A stretch of 64,000 nt of DNA from Chromobacterium sp. IIBBL 290-4 (GCF_024207115.1 NZ_CP100128.1:930001-994000); one strand, 5' to 3'. Shown: positions 8,642-17,565, counted from the stretch's first letter. Program-made: numbers and translations. The notes: generated from the sequence alone by a model not told the origin.

Positions 8642-9852
8642 ACCAACCTGATATGAAGGGATCGCCGGCGCGCGCCGCATCCAACGGGCAGTACGACGAT
8701 GCCATAGATTTGCTCGCCTTCTTTGCCCGCCTGTCGCAACAGAAGCTCTGGATCCTGGGCTGCACCGCCCTGTTCGGCGGCGCCGCGCTGCTCTACTGCC
8801 TGTTGGCGCGGCCGGTGTTCACCGCCACCGCCAGCATCCTGCCGCCGCAGCAGCAAAGCAGCAATGCCAGCGCCCTGTTGGGACAACTTGGCGGGCTGGC
8901 TGGCGCAGCCGGCAATCTTGCCGGGCTGAAAAGCCCCGCCGCGCTGTACATCGGCATGCTGCAAAGCCGCACCGTCGCCGATCAACTCATCGCCAAGTTC
9001 CAGTTGCGGCAACGCTATGATCAAGAAACGCTCGACGCCACCAGAAAAGTACTGGAGCATCAATCCGAAATGGTCAACGGCAAGGACGGCCTGATCAGCG
9101 TCAGCGTCGATGACTACGACCCGGTCTTCGCCGCCACGCTGGCCAACGCCTATGTGGACGCGCTGAAGACGATGAACCAGAAACTGGCCGTCACCGATGC
9201 CGCCAAGCGCCGCCTGTTTTTCGAGCAGCAGTTGAAAGACAGCAAGGACCAGTTAGCGGCGGCGGAAGCCGCCCTGCGCCAGACCCAGGAGTCCACCGGC
9301 ATCGTGCAGCCGGAAGGCCAGCTGCCCGCCATCGTCGCCTCGGTCACGCAGCTGCGCGCCAGCATCGCGGCCAAGGAAGTCCAGCTGGAAGCGATGAAGA
9401 GCTATGCCACCTCGCAGAACCCCGCCTACATCAAAACGCAGCAAGAGCTGGCCGGTTTGCGCGAACAGCTGGCGAAAATGGAAACCGGCCAGCGCGCGCA
9501 GGGCGATCTCTTGGTGCCGACCGGCAAGTTCGCGCAAAGCGGCCTGGAATACATGCGCAAACTGCGGGAAATGAAGTATCAGGAAACCATCTTCGAACTG
9601 TTGTCCAAACAGTATGAGCTGGCCAAGATAGACGAAGCCAAGGATTCCTCGCTGATCCAGGTGCTGGACACCGCCATCCCGCCGGAACTCAAAAGCAAGC
9701 CGAAACGGATGCTCATCCTCGGCGGCGCGCTGCTGATAGGATTGGCATTCGGCGTGCTAAGCGGGCTCTTGCGCGCCAATCTGCGAGAGGCCGAAGCCCA
9801 ATTCCGGCTCCCGCGCGAAGAGTTGACCCCCGCGCTGAAAAGCGAGAACTAG
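8638..9852 (+). CDS. Wzz/GNVR-family polysaccharide chain-length protein
   Basis: This is a 404-residue inner-membrane protein with one TM helix near residues 37-57 (LWILGCTALFGGAALLYCLLA), a long periplasmic coiled-coil region (Gln/Ala/Leu rich, residues ~170-300) and a second TM helix near 360-380 (LILGGALLIGLAFGVLSGLL). This is the Wzz/PCP topology that sets polysaccharide chain length. No tyrosine-kinase domain is fused to the C-terminus, so it is a PCP-1/KpsE-like form. The start is the ATG in an ATGA overlap with the export gene, preceded by GAAGG; the longer upstream frame overlaps coding sequence and has no signal of its own. It is the last gene of the locus, followed by a terminator. 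Confidence 0.88.
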   Translation: MNQPDMKGSPARAASNGQYDDAIDLLAFFARLSQQKLWILGCTALFGGAALLYCLLARPVFTATASILPPQQQSSNASALLGQLGGLAGAAGNLAGLKSPAALYIGMLQSRTVADQLIAKFQLRQRYDQETLDATRKVLEHQSEMVNGKDGLISVSVDDYDPVFAATLANAYVDALKTMNQKLAVTDAAKRRLFFEQQLKDSKDQLAAAEAALRQTQESTGIVQPEGQLPAIVASVTQLRASIAAKEVQLEAMKSYATSQNPAYIKTQQELAGLREQLAKMETGQRAQGDLLVPTGKFAQSGLEYMRKLREMKYQETIFELLSKQYELAKIDEAKDSSLIQVLDTAIPPELKSKPKRMLILGGALLIGLAFGVLSGLLRANLREAEAQFRLPREELTPALKSEN

Positions 9853-9886
9853 ACGCCCGGATAAACGCCATCGCGCGAGGCACCAG

Positions 9887-9914
9887 AACCGCCTGTCTTT
9901 CGGCAGGCGGTTTT
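9887..9914. terminator. Rho-independent terminator between convergent genes
   Basis: A 9-bp perfect stem (AACCGCCTG / CAGGCGGTT) with an 8-base loop is followed by TTTT on the plus strand. It ends the polysaccharide export operon and could also serve the convergent Bcr/CflA gene. Confidence 0.8.
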
Positions 9915-9974
9915 CGCTTTCCATCCGCGCCAAGCGCATGGCGTGATTCTCCGCGCGGCAACGCCGACAGGGAT

Positions 9975-11186
9975 TCAGCTGGCCTTCGCCTTCGCCGCCA
10001 GCCTCAAACGATATCCGCTGCGGCAAACGAAACCCAAAACCAGCAGCAAACACATGGTCGCGGACAATCTCAAAGGACTGGACCAAACCAGGGGCGCCAA
10101 GGCGCCGGCCACCAGACTGGACATCATGGTCTGGAAGAAACCCTGCATGGATGAGGCCGTGCCGCGCAGATGGGGAAATTGGTCCATCAAGATCAGCGTG
10201 ATCGACGGCGCCGCCAAGGACATGCCGGTGGTGTACAGCGCCAAGGGCAACACCGCCCAAGGCAGCGCCAATTGCGGCGCCAGCAGGTTGTATCCCAGGT
10301 TCCAGGCGGCGGCGATGAACATCAGCCAATACCCGCGCGAAACAATCTGCCGGGCGGAAAAGTGCCCCGCCATCCGGCCCGATAAAAACGCGCCGAACAT
10401 GATGCCGGACACCGCCGGACCAAACAGCCACAAAAATTGCGTCGGCCCCAGATGCAGATGCTGCATCAAAAACACCGGCGCCGAGGGCACATACAGGAAA
10501 AAGCCGGCAAAGTTGAACGACACCGCCGCCGTCAGCAGCTGGAATTCGGTTTGGCTCGAAACCTTCCAGTAATTGGACAGCAAGGTCCGCGGATGCAAGG
10601 GCTGGCGCGAGGCCGGGCCATGCGTCTCCTCCAGGCCGAACCAGCACAAGGTGAACAGCGCCAGACCAATGAGCCCCATGAACACGAAGATGGAATGCCA
10701 GCCGAAAGCGCCGAACAGCCAGCCGCCTATCACCGGCGCGATGGCCGGCGACAAGGAAAACAACATAGTCACTTGCGACATCAGCCGCTGCGCCGCCGCG
10801 CCTTCCAGCTTGTCGCGGATGATCGCTCTGCCGACCACCAGGCCGGCCCCGCCGCACAAGCCTTGCAGCGCCCGGAACAGCAGCAACGATCCCAGACTCT
10901 GCGACAGCGCGCAGCCTATCGACGCCAAGGCGAATAACAATGACGTCGCCAGCACTACCGGCCGCCGGCCGATGGCATCCGAGATCGCGCCATGCCACAG
11001 CATCATCAGCGCATAGCAAAACAGATATACGGTCAAGGCCTGCTGCATCTGCAGCGGCGAAGCGTTCAAACTGTCACCTATCGCCCTGATGGCGGGCAGG
11101 AAGGTGTCGATGGAGAACGGACCAAGCGTGGACAAGGCGGCCAGCAGAAAAGCCAAGCCTAGGTGATTGCGGTGGCGGGCGGACAT
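9975..11186 (-). CDS. Bcr/CflA family multidrug MFS transporter
   Basis: This 403-residue protein has 12 predicted TM helices. The start (LAFLLAALSTLGPFSIDTFLPAI) and the MFS motif A region (HGAISDAIGRRPVVL) are typical of the Bcr/CflA subgroup of drug:H+ antiporters (bicyclomycin, sulfonamide, chloramphenicol relatives). The ATG at 11186 is chosen because the preceding 50 in-frame residues have no family similarity and run over the region upstream of arsC. The gene stands alone, divergent from arsC. The drug substrate cannot be told from sequence. Confidence 0.9.
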   Translation of the reverse strand: MSARHRNHLGLAFLLAALSTLGPFSIDTFLPAIRAIGDSLNASPLQMQQALTVYLFCYALMMLWHGAISDAIGRRPVVLATSLLFALASIGCALSQSLGSLLLFRALQGLCGGAGLVVGRAIIRDKLEGAAAQRLMSQVTMLFSLSPAIAPVIGGWLFGAFGWHSIFVFMGLIGLALFTLCWFGLEETHGPASRQPLHPRTLLSNYWKVSSQTEFQLLTAAVSFNFAGFFLYVPSAPVFLMQHLHLGPTQFLWLFGPAVSGIMFGAFLSGRMAGHFSARQIVSRGYWLMFIAAAWNLGYNLLAPQLALPWAVLPLALYTTGMSLAAPSITLILMDQFPHLRGTASSMQGFFQTMMSSLVAGALAPLVWSSPLRLSATMCLLLVLGFVCRSGYRLRLAAKAKAS

Positions 11187-11353
11187 GATGCGATCAATAT
11201 GAAGAATAATTGAATGGTAACCATATGCATTGAAATTGCCAAACCCGGCGCGCCGACTTGGCACCAAGCCGCTTTCATGCCACGATGCCCACATCTTCCA
11301 AACCGTCCCGCGGCCTGGCGAAGCGGGACTACCCACAACAAGGGAGAAACCGC

Positions 11354-11704
11354 ATGATTCGCCTGTATCACAATCCCAAATGTTCCAAGTCGCGAGCCGC
11401 CCTGGCCCTGCTGCAAGAGGCCGGCGCCGAAGTGGAAATCGTCGAATATCTGAAACATCCGCCCAGCATAGAAGAGCTGGACCGACTGCTGGATCTGCTG
11501 GGCATGGAGCCCAGAGAGCTGATGCGCACCAAAGAGGAAGAGTACGCCGACCTCTACCTGGACGACATCACGCTGGAGCGCAAGCACCTGATCGCCGCCA
11601 TGGTGGACAATCCCAACCTGATCGAACGGCCTATCGCCATCGCGGCGGACAAAGCCGTCGTCGGCCGGCCGCCCGAGCAAGTGCTGACGCTGATAGAACC
11701 ATAA
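11354..11704 (+). CDS. arsC: arsenate reductase (glutaredoxin-type ArsC)
   Basis: This is a 116-residue thioredoxin-fold protein that reduces arsenate to arsenite with glutathione/glutaredoxin. The N-terminal active site NPKCSKSRAAL carries the catalytic Cys, and the C-terminal ERPIAIAADKAVVGRP segment carries the conserved arginine that binds the oxyanion. Length equals the family norm (114-120). The start is set by AGGGAG 7 bases upstream. No arsR or arsB neighbour is present, so it is probably a housekeeping stand-alone (YffB/ArsC group) gene. Confidence 0.92.
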   Translation: MIRLYHNPKCSKSRAALALLQEAGAEVEIVEYLKHPPSIEELDRLLDLLGMEPRELMRTKEEEYADLYLDDITLERKHLIAAMVDNPNLIERPIAIAADKAVVGRPPEQVLTLIEP

Positions 11705-11715
11705 GCCTTTGATAA

Positions 11716-11740
11716 CAATGGCGGCAAACTGTCGCCATTG
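11716..11740 (+). terminator. hairpin downstream of arsC
   Basis: An 8-bp stem (CAATGGCG / CGCCATTG) with a 9-base loop lies just after the arsC stop. The U-tract is poor (CAACTTTCCC), so termination strength is uncertain. Confidence 0.45.
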
Positions 11741-11804
11741 CAACTTTCCCGCCACAGCCGGCGCGCCCTGAGCGTCAACTCGTTTATTGTCACTTGAAAA
11801 ATAA

Positions 11805-11830
11805 TACCGCACGTTACAAAATACGCGGTA
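11805..11830. promoter_or_regulatory. inverted repeat at the emrR start (possible autoregulatory site)
   Basis: TACCGC and GCGGTA arms are separated by 14 bases, and the right arm ends on the A of the emrR ATG. It sits where an autorepressor or a translation-masking hairpin would act. Which protein or structure uses it is not shown. Confidence 0.35.
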
Positions 11831-12330
11831 TGCACCCAAATAAATCCTTCGCTCAACTGGAACAGGCGATCAGCCGCGTCGAAGCCCGCTTTCCCGGCGT
11901 GCCGCGCCAGGAAGTGATTCTGACCCGCCTGATGTTCCACATCGTTCCCAGGCTGTCTTCCTATATGGGAGACACCTTGAAGCAGCACGGCCTGAACGAA
12001 ACCGTGTGGATGGCGCTGCTGGCGCTGTACGCCTGTCCGAACCAGACGCTGAACCCATCCGACATCAGCGAAACCCTGGATTCGTCGCGCACCAATGCCA
12101 CCCGCATCGCCGATGAACTGGAGAAAAAGGGCTGGGCGGTGCGCTCAGCCAGCGCCGAGGACAGACGCAAGATCGTCCTGGAGCTGACGCCCGCCGGCGT
12201 CGCGCTGGTGGAAAGCCTGCTGCCCTATTCGCGCGAAGTGCACCGCGAACTGTGGGCCGATTTCGCGCAGGAAGAAAAACAAATGCTGGAAAAGCTGATG
12301 CGCAAGCTGCTGGCCAAGCTCGGCGGTTGA
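11830..12330 (+). CDS. emrR: MarR-family repressor EmrR/MprA type
   Basis: This is a 166-residue winged-helix regulator closely resembling E. coli EmrR (MprA). The recognition region SSRTNATRIADELEKKGW and the wing SAEDRRKIVLELT are near-identical in type to EmrR. Such regulators repress emrAB and release DNA when they bind hydrophobic drugs. It lies directly upstream of an outer-membrane channel gene, emrA and emrB, matching the EmrR-EmrCAB system described in Chromobacterium violaceum. I chose the ATG over a TTG 36 bases upstream, although neither has a good ribosome-binding site. A perfect 13-bp palindrome between this gene and emrC is the likely operator. Confidence 0.92.
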   Translation: MHPNKSFAQLEQAISRVEARFPGVPRQEVILTRLMFHIVPRLSSYMGDTLKQHGLNETVWMALLALYACPNQTLNPSDISETLDSSRTNATRIADELEKKGWAVRSASAEDRRKIVLELTPAGVALVESLLPYSREVHRELWADFAQEEKQMLEKLMRKLLAKLGG

Positions 12331-12364
12331 GCGCGGCGCTTTTTTTCGCGAAATTAATAACGTA

Positions 12365-12377
12365 TGTGATTATCACA
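12365..12377. promoter_or_regulatory. perfect palindrome upstream of emrC, candidate EmrR operator
   Basis: TGTGATTATCACA is a perfect 6+1+6 inverted repeat about 40 bases before the emrC start, in an AT-rich gap after emrR. Size and position fit a MarR-family operator. It is too short between the arms for a CRP site (TGTGA-N6-TCACA). Confidence 0.55.
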
Positions 12378-12419
12378 AGATAAATCACCATCACACACAT
12401 CACGATGGAGACCGACAAG

Positions 12420-13829
12420 GTGAACAAGATATCTTGGCCCCATGCCGCGGGGGCGCTGTTGCTCAGCGCCGTGCTCAGCGGCTGCGCCGGTTTCGGGCCC
12501 GACGTCGCCCCGGACCAGGCGCTATCCGCCGAACAATTGAAATTGGCCGCGCCCGGCAAAGAATCCGTCAGCGCCGCCTGGTGGAAGCAACTGAACGACC
12601 CCGCGCTGGACCGGCTGGTAGAAACCGCGCTGAAAGACGCGCCGTCTCTGAAACTGGCCGCCGCGCGCCTGCGCCAGGCCCGCGCCGCCGTAGGCATCGT
12701 CGAAAGCAAGGACGGCCCGCAACTGGACGCCACCGCCAATGCCGCCAACATCCATTACGATCCCTTGCAGCCTCTGCTCGGACAACAGCACATCACCGCC
12801 TACACCGCGGCGCTGGTCGGCAGCTGGGAGTTCGACTTCTGGGGCAAGAACCACGCCGCCGTCAGCGCCGCGCTGGGCCAGCAACAGGCCATCGCCTATG
12901 AAGGCCAGCAAACCCGCCTGCTGCTGACACAGGCCGTCATCGCCCAATACACCCAGCTGCAGCGCAGCCAGGCCCAGGCCAAGCTGATCGGCCAACGGCT
13001 CGCCGTCGCGCACAGCCGCCAGTCGCTGACCCAGGCCCGCATCAACGCCGGCCTGCTGCCGGGCGACAACCAGCGCGGCAACGAAGTGTCGATTGAGAAG
13101 CTGGAGCAACAGCAAAGCGCGCTGCAAACCGATATCGAGCGCAGCCGCCACGCGCTGGCCGCGCTGACCGGCCAGGGCCCGCAAGCCGTCGCGCAGCTAG
13201 ACGCCGCGCCGCTGAGCGCCCCGCCCGCGCCAGCGCTGGACAAGCTAGACGCCAATCTGCTGGGCCGCCGTCCCGATATCGCCGCCCAACGCGCCCGCGT
13301 CGAAGCCATGAGCGAATCGGTGAAGGAAGCGCGCGCCGAGTTCTACCCCAACGTGAAGCTGACGGTGTTCGCCGGCCAGAGCACGCTGGACCTGAGCCAG
13401 ATGTGGAAGAGCGAATCCTCGCTGTGGGGCTTCATGCCGGCCATCAGCCTGCCCATCTTCCATTCCGGCCAGTTGCAGGCCAATCTGTCCAAGCAACAAG
13501 CCGGCTATGACATGGCGGTGCAACAGTACAACCAGACTGTCCTGGACGCGCTGCGCGATGGCGCCGACGCGGTAAGCGGCTGGCAGAACAGCCAACGCCA
13601 GCTGGCTCAGGCCCAGCGCGCGCTGGACAGCAGCCGCAAGGCCAGCGACGCCATGGCCTCGCGCCTGCGCGCCGGCCTGGTCAACAAGCTGTCGCTGCTG
13701 GACGCCCAAGACGCGCTGCTGAACCAGCAATCCGGCTATCTCGACGCCCAGGCCTCCCACCGTCTCGCCTGGGCCGCACTGAACACCTCGCTGGGCGGCG
13801 GTTTCGACTCCCAGCCCGCCACCCGCTAA
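12420..13829 (+). CDS. emrC: outer-membrane efflux lipoprotein, NodT family (EmrC)
   Basis: This outer-membrane factor forms the TolC-like exit duct of the EmrCAB pump. It has a lipoprotein signal ending LLLSAVLSGC (the Cys is residue 22 from the GTG), then two OEP repeats with long helical coiled-coil segments. Family motifs include WWKQLNDPALDRLVETAL, WEFDFWGKN and LLGRRPDI..ARVEA..VKEARAEFYPNV. The GTG start is preferred because GGAG lies 9 bases before it; the ATG at 12405 has no such site and adds only five residues. It is 13 bases before emrA and likely co-transcribed with emrA and emrB under EmrR. Confidence 0.92.
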   Translation: MNKISWPHAAGALLLSAVLSGCAGFGPDVAPDQALSAEQLKLAAPGKESVSAAWWKQLNDPALDRLVETALKDAPSLKLAAARLRQARAAVGIVESKDGPQLDATANAANIHYDPLQPLLGQQHITAYTAALVGSWEFDFWGKNHAAVSAALGQQQAIAYEGQQTRLLLTQAVIAQYTQLQRSQAQAKLIGQRLAVAHSRQSLTQARINAGLLPGDNQRGNEVSIEKLEQQQSALQTDIERSRHALAALTGQGPQAVAQLDAAPLSAPPAPALDKLDANLLGRRPDIAAQRARVEAMSESVKEARAEFYPNVKLTVFAGQSTLDLSQMWKSESSLWGFMPAISLPIFHSGQLQANLSKQQAGYDMAVQQYNQTVLDALRDGADAVSGWQNSQRQLAQAQRALDSSRKASDAMASRLRAGLVNKLSLLDAQDALLNQQSGYLDAQASHRLAWAALNTSLGGGFDSQPATR

Positions 13830-13842
13830 GGACACACATCAA

Positions 13843-14991
13843 ATGGATCAAAAAATAGAAACCGCCAAGAGCCGCAAGCGCAACCTGCTGGTGGCCACCA
13901 CGCTGTTCGCCGCCATCGCCGTAGGCTACGGCGCCTATTGGAGCCTGGTGCTGAGCCATCAGGAAGGCACCGACGACGCCTATGTCGGCGGCCATCTGGT
14001 GCAAGTGACGCCGGAAGTGGGCGGCACCATCGCCAAGGTGCTGGTGGACGACACGGTCGCCGTCAAGGCCGGCCAGGTGCTGGCCAGCTACGACGACAGC
14101 GACGCCAAACTGGCCTTTGAACGCGCCCGCAACGAGTTCGCCCAGTCCGTGCGCCAGACCCGCCAGCTGATGGCCAATACCCAGCAACTGGATGCCCAGG
14201 TCAAGCTGCGCGAGGCGGAACTGTCCCGCGCCGAAGCCGACCTGAAACGCCGCAAACAGCTGGCCGGCAGCGAAGCGATGTCGGCTGAAGAACTGGGCCA
14301 CGCCAATGACGCCGTCGCCGCCGCCCAAGCCGCGCTGACCGCAGCCCAAGAGCAAGCCAAGGCCGGCGTTGCGCTGGTCGGCAAGGACGAGCTGGCGCAG
14401 CAGCCGGCCGTCAAAGCCGCCGCCAGCCGCCTGAAGGAAGCCTGGCTGGCGCTGCAGCGCACCGAGATCAAGTCGCCGCTGGCCGGCACCATCGCCCGCC
14501 GCAATGTGCAAGTGGGCCAACGCATCGCCGCCGGTACGCCGCTGATGGCCGTGGTGCCGCTGGAAAACCTGTGGGTGGACGCCAACTTCAAGGAAGGCCA
14601 GCTGGCCAAGATCCGCGTCGGCCAGCCGGTGGAGCTGCAATCCGATCTGTACGGCAGCAAAGTGGTTTACCACGGCAAGGTGCAAGGCCTGTCCGCCGGC
14701 ACCGGCAGCGCCTTCTCGCTGCTGCCGGCGCAGAACGCCACCGGCAACTGGATCAAGGTAGTGCAGCGCGTGCCGGTGCGCATCGCGCTGGATCCGCAGG
14801 ACCTGAAAGACCATCCGCTGCGCGTTGGCCTGTCCATGGACGTGGTGGTGGAAACCCGCAACCAGGACGGCAAATCGCTGGCCGAGGCCGCGCCTGCCGC
14901 TGCGCCTAGCGAGAACAACAGCGCCTTGCCGGATCTGAAACAGGCCGACAAGCTGGTGGCCGACATCCTGGCCGCCAATGCCGGCAAATAA
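13843..14991 (+). CDS. emrA: EmrA-type membrane fusion protein (HlyD family)
   Basis: This 382-residue periplasmic adaptor links EmrB to the outer-membrane channel. It has one N-terminal TM helix (residues ~16-35, LLVATTLFAAIAVGYGAYWS), then the lipoyl half-motif TDDAYVGGHLVQVTPEVGGTI, a coiled-coil hairpin (residues ~85-185), the second lipoyl half (IKSPLAGTIARRNVQVGQRI) and the beta-barrel (WVDANFKEGQLAKIRVGQPVEL). Those are the expected HlyD/EmrA domains in order. An AAGGA site precedes the ATG. It lies 12 bases before emrB. Confidence 0.95.
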   Translation: MDQKIETAKSRKRNLLVATTLFAAIAVGYGAYWSLVLSHQEGTDDAYVGGHLVQVTPEVGGTIAKVLVDDTVAVKAGQVLASYDDSDAKLAFERARNEFAQSVRQTRQLMANTQQLDAQVKLREAELSRAEADLKRRKQLAGSEAMSAEELGHANDAVAAAQAALTAAQEQAKAGVALVGKDELAQQPAVKAAASRLKEAWLALQRTEIKSPLAGTIARRNVQVGQRIAAGTPLMAVVPLENLWVDANFKEGQLAKIRVGQPVELQSDLYGSKVVYHGKVQGLSAGTGSAFSLLPAQNATGNWIKVVQRVPVRIALDPQDLKDHPLRVGLSMDVVVETRNQDGKSLAEAAPAAAPSENNSALPDLKQADKLVADILAANAGK

Positions 14992-15003
14992 GGACCCGCG
15001 CCC

Positions 15004-16536
15004 ATGAACCATCCGCCACTGACCGGCTCGAAACTGGTCTGGATCACGCTGGCGCTGTCGATGTCGGTGTTCATGCAAGTGCTGGACACCACCATCGCCA
15101 ACGTGGCGCTGCCCACCATTTCGGGTAACCTGGGCGCGGCCACCAGCCAGGGCACCTGGGTGATCACCTCCTTCGGCGTGGCCAACGCCATCTCGGTGCC
15201 GCTGACCGGCTGGCTGGCCAAGCGCTTCGGCGAGGTGAAGCTGTTCACCGCCTCCACCTTGCTGTTCGTGCTGACCTCCTGGCTGTGCGGCATGTCCAGC
15301 AGCCTGGAAATGCTGATTTTCTTCCGCGTGCTGCAAGGCGCGGTGGCCGGCCCGATGATTCCGCTGTCGCAGAGTCTGCTGCTGTCCTGCTATCCGCCAG
15401 CCAAGAAAGGCATGGCGCTGGCACTATGGGCGATGACGGTGATCGTCGCGCCGGTGTTCGGCCCGATTCTGGGCGGCGTCATCAGCGACAACTGGCACTG
15501 GGGCTGGATCTTCTTCATCAACGTGCCGGTGGGCCTCGCGGCCGCCTTCATCTCCTGGCGCATCCTGAAGCCGCGCGAAACCGACACCGTGGACCTGCCC
15601 ATCGACAAGATCGGCCTGGCCTTGCTGGTGATCGGCGTCGGCTCGCTGCAGATGGTGCTGGACCGCGGCAAGGAGCTGGACTGGTTCAACTCCGCCGAGG
15701 TCGTCACCCTGGCCGTAGTCGCCGTGCTGGCGCTGGTCTATCTGGTGATCTGGGAGCTGGGCGAGGAACACCCCATCGTCGATCTGTCGCTGTTCAGCCA
15801 GCGCAACTTCACCGTCGGCACCGTCGCCATCAGCCTGGGCTTCATGCTGTACTTCGGCGCGGTGGTGCTGCTGCCCCTGATGCTGCAGACCCAGCTGGGC
15901 TACACCGCCACCTGGGCCGGCCTCGCCGCCGCTCCTATCGGCCTGATCCCGGTGGTGCTGTCGCCCATCATAGGCAAGAACGCGCATCGCTGGGACATGC
16001 GCTGGGTGGTGACGGTCAGCTTCAGCGTCTACGCGCTCTGCTTCTTCTGGCGCAGCAACTTCAACACCGACATGGACTTCTCCTATGTGGTGTGGCCGCA
16101 AGTGGTGCAAGGCATAGGCGTGGCCTGCTTCTTCATGCCGCTGACGACGATCACGCTGTCCGGCCTGCATCCGTCGCGGATCGCCAGCGCGTCCAGCCTG
16201 TCGAACTTTCTGCGGATTCTGGCGGGCAGCATCGGCACCTCGATCACGACGACGATGTGGGACCGCCGCGAGGCGCTGCACCACTCCAAGCTGACCGAGC
16301 ATGTGACGCAGTACGATCCGGAATCGGTGTCCTGGTTCAGCTCGATGAGCAAGCTGGGGCTGGGCAGCAGCCAGCAGCAGGCGCTGACCCAGCTGCAGAT
16401 CACCAAGCAGGGCTACATCATGGCCGCCAACGAGATCTTCTGGGTCTCCGGCATCCTGTTCGTGCTGCTGATCGCCTTGGTGTGGTTCGCCAAGCCGCCA
16501 TTCAGCGCCGCCGGCGGCGACAGCGGCGCGCATTAA
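15004..16536 (+). CDS. emrB: EmrB-type DHA2 multidrug MFS transporter
   Basis: This 510-residue proton-driven exporter of the 14-TM DHA2 family is the inner-membrane engine of the EmrCAB pump. The start VFMQVLDTTIANVALPTISGNLGAATSQGTW-type helix 1 carries the LDTTIANVALP signature, followed by GWLAKRFGEVKLF (motif A) and GPILGGVISDNWHWGWIFFINVPVG (motif C region). It closes the operon and is followed by a strong terminator. Substrates of EmrB homologues are hydrophobic drugs such as nalidixic acid and uncouplers. Confidence 0.95.
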   Translation: MNHPPLTGSKLVWITLALSMSVFMQVLDTTIANVALPTISGNLGAATSQGTWVITSFGVANAISVPLTGWLAKRFGEVKLFTASTLLFVLTSWLCGMSSSLEMLIFFRVLQGAVAGPMIPLSQSLLLSCYPPAKKGMALALWAMTVIVAPVFGPILGGVISDNWHWGWIFFINVPVGLAAAFISWRILKPRETDTVDLPIDKIGLALLVIGVGSLQMVLDRGKELDWFNSAEVVTLAVVAVLALVYLVIWELGEEHPIVDLSLFSQRNFTVGTVAISLGFMLYFGAVVLLPLMLQTQLGYTATWAGLAAAPIGLIPVVLSPIIGKNAHRWDMRWVVTVSFSVYALCFFWRSNFNTDMDFSYVVWPQVVQGIGVACFFMPLTTITLSGLHPSRIASASSLSNFLRILAGSIGTSITTTMWDRREALHHSKLTEHVTQYDPESVSWFSSMSKLGLGSSQQQALTQLQITKQGYIMAANEIFWVSGILFVLLIALVWFAKPPFSAAGGDSGAH

Positions 16537-16552
16537 TCCTGCCGTCCATGGC

Positions 16553-16590
16553 AAAACGGGCAAAACCTCGACTGAGGTTTTGCCCGTTTT
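16553..16590. terminator. strong bidirectional terminator after emrB
   Basis: A perfect 17-bp stem (left arm AAAACGGGCAAAACCTC) with a GACT loop ends in TTTT on both strands. It separates emrB from the convergent LysR gene, whose stop lies immediately beyond. Confidence 0.92.
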
Positions 16591-17460
16591 TCATCGCAAA
16601 AAGCCGTCGAATGCCTCCATTCCCCGGCTCACCGATTTGTCGCGGTGCTGAATGCGGAACAGGGTGCGGGTCAGCAAGGGCAGGTCGGCGTCCAGCTCGA
16701 CGATGCCGCCGGCAGCCAGCAAGTCCGCCACCACATGGCGCGACAGGCAACTGACGCCTAGCCCCGCCGCCACCGCGTGCTTGATGGCCTCGGAATGGCC
16801 GAGCTCCATGCTGATGGCCAGCCGGTTCAAATGCGGCAGCAACACCCGCTCCACCTCTTCGCGCGTGCCTGAGCCCGCCTCGCGCAATATCCACGGCGCG
16901 TCGGCCAGCTCGTCCGCCGCCACCTTGCGGCCGGCCAACGGGTGATCGACGGCGGCGAACACCAGCAGCTCGTCCTGCCGCCAAGGCGTGGCCAAGAGCT
17001 CAGGATGATGGCAAGGGCCCTCGATCAGGCCGAAATCGACGCGAAATGCCGCCACCGCCTCGACAATGTCGCGGGTATTGGCCACCTCCAGCTCCAGCCG
17101 CGCCTGCGGCCAATCCTGGCGGAAGGCGGCCAGCAAGGGCGGCAGCAGATAATTGGCGATGGTGGTGCTGGCGCCGATGCGCAAGGCCAGCTCGCCGCCG
17201 TGGAACAGGTTCTGCACATCCCCCGCCGCGTCCAGCAAGGCGCGGGCGCGCGGCAACAGCAGCCGGCCATGCTCGTTGATCAGCAGCCGGCGGCCGACGC
17301 GGTCGAACAGCTTGACGCCCAAGCCTTGCTCCAGCTTGTCCAGCGCCTGGCTGGCCGCCGATTGCGTCAAGGCCACGCGCTCGGCGGCGCGCGTCACCGT
17401 GTCCAGCTCCGCCACCGCGGCGAACACCTCCAGCTCTCGCAAGCTGATGCGCAAACTCAT
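16591..17460 (-). CDS. yeiE: LysR-family regulator, YeiE type
   Basis: This is a 289-residue LTTR with the N-terminal winged helix ISLRELEVFAAVAELDTVTRAAERVALTQSAASQALDKLE and a CysB/YeiE-like effector domain (RIGASTTIANYLLP at residue ~93). It is divergent from a YeiH-family transporter, the same pairing as yeiE-yeiH in enterobacteria, where YeiE has been linked to sulfite stress. So it most likely controls the adjacent transporter. The intervening ~105 bases are AT-rich and probably carry both promoters. The symbol rests on context plus family resemblance. Confidence 0.82.
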   Translation of the reverse strand: MSLRISLRELEVFAAVAELDTVTRAAERVALTQSAASQALDKLEQGLGVKLFDRVGRRLLINEHGRLLLPRARALLDAAGDVQNLFHGGELALRIGASTTIANYLLPPLLAAFRQDWPQARLELEVANTRDIVEAVAAFRVDFGLIEGPCHHPELLATPWRQDELLVFAAVDHPLAGRKVAADELADAPWILREAGSGTREEVERVLLPHLNRLAISMELGHSEAIKHAVAAGLGVSCLSRHVVADLLAAGGIVELDADLPLLTRTLFRIQHRDKSVSRGMEAFDGFLR

Positions 17461-17565
17461 GCCGCCTCCTAAACAGTTTTTCTAATTGTACATATTAATT
17501 TTATCCGTTTTTCTACTTAGACGGACCCGCGTATCGTTAGCCATATATCGAAGAGGTATGAGCAT

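Noticed and set aside
12330..12355. GC-rich hairpin plus T-run just after emrR as a terminator
   Set aside because: The dyad AGCGC-G-GCGCT leaves a one-base loop, which cannot form; only a weak alternative structure is possible.
12365..12377. CRP-type site upstream of emrC
   Set aside because: The TGTGA and TCACA arms are only 3 bases apart, whereas CRP needs 6.
13681..15336. 551-codon minus-strand frame opposite emrA/emrB
   Set aside because: His/Gln/Gly-rich shadow of two secure genes; no signal peptide or motif.
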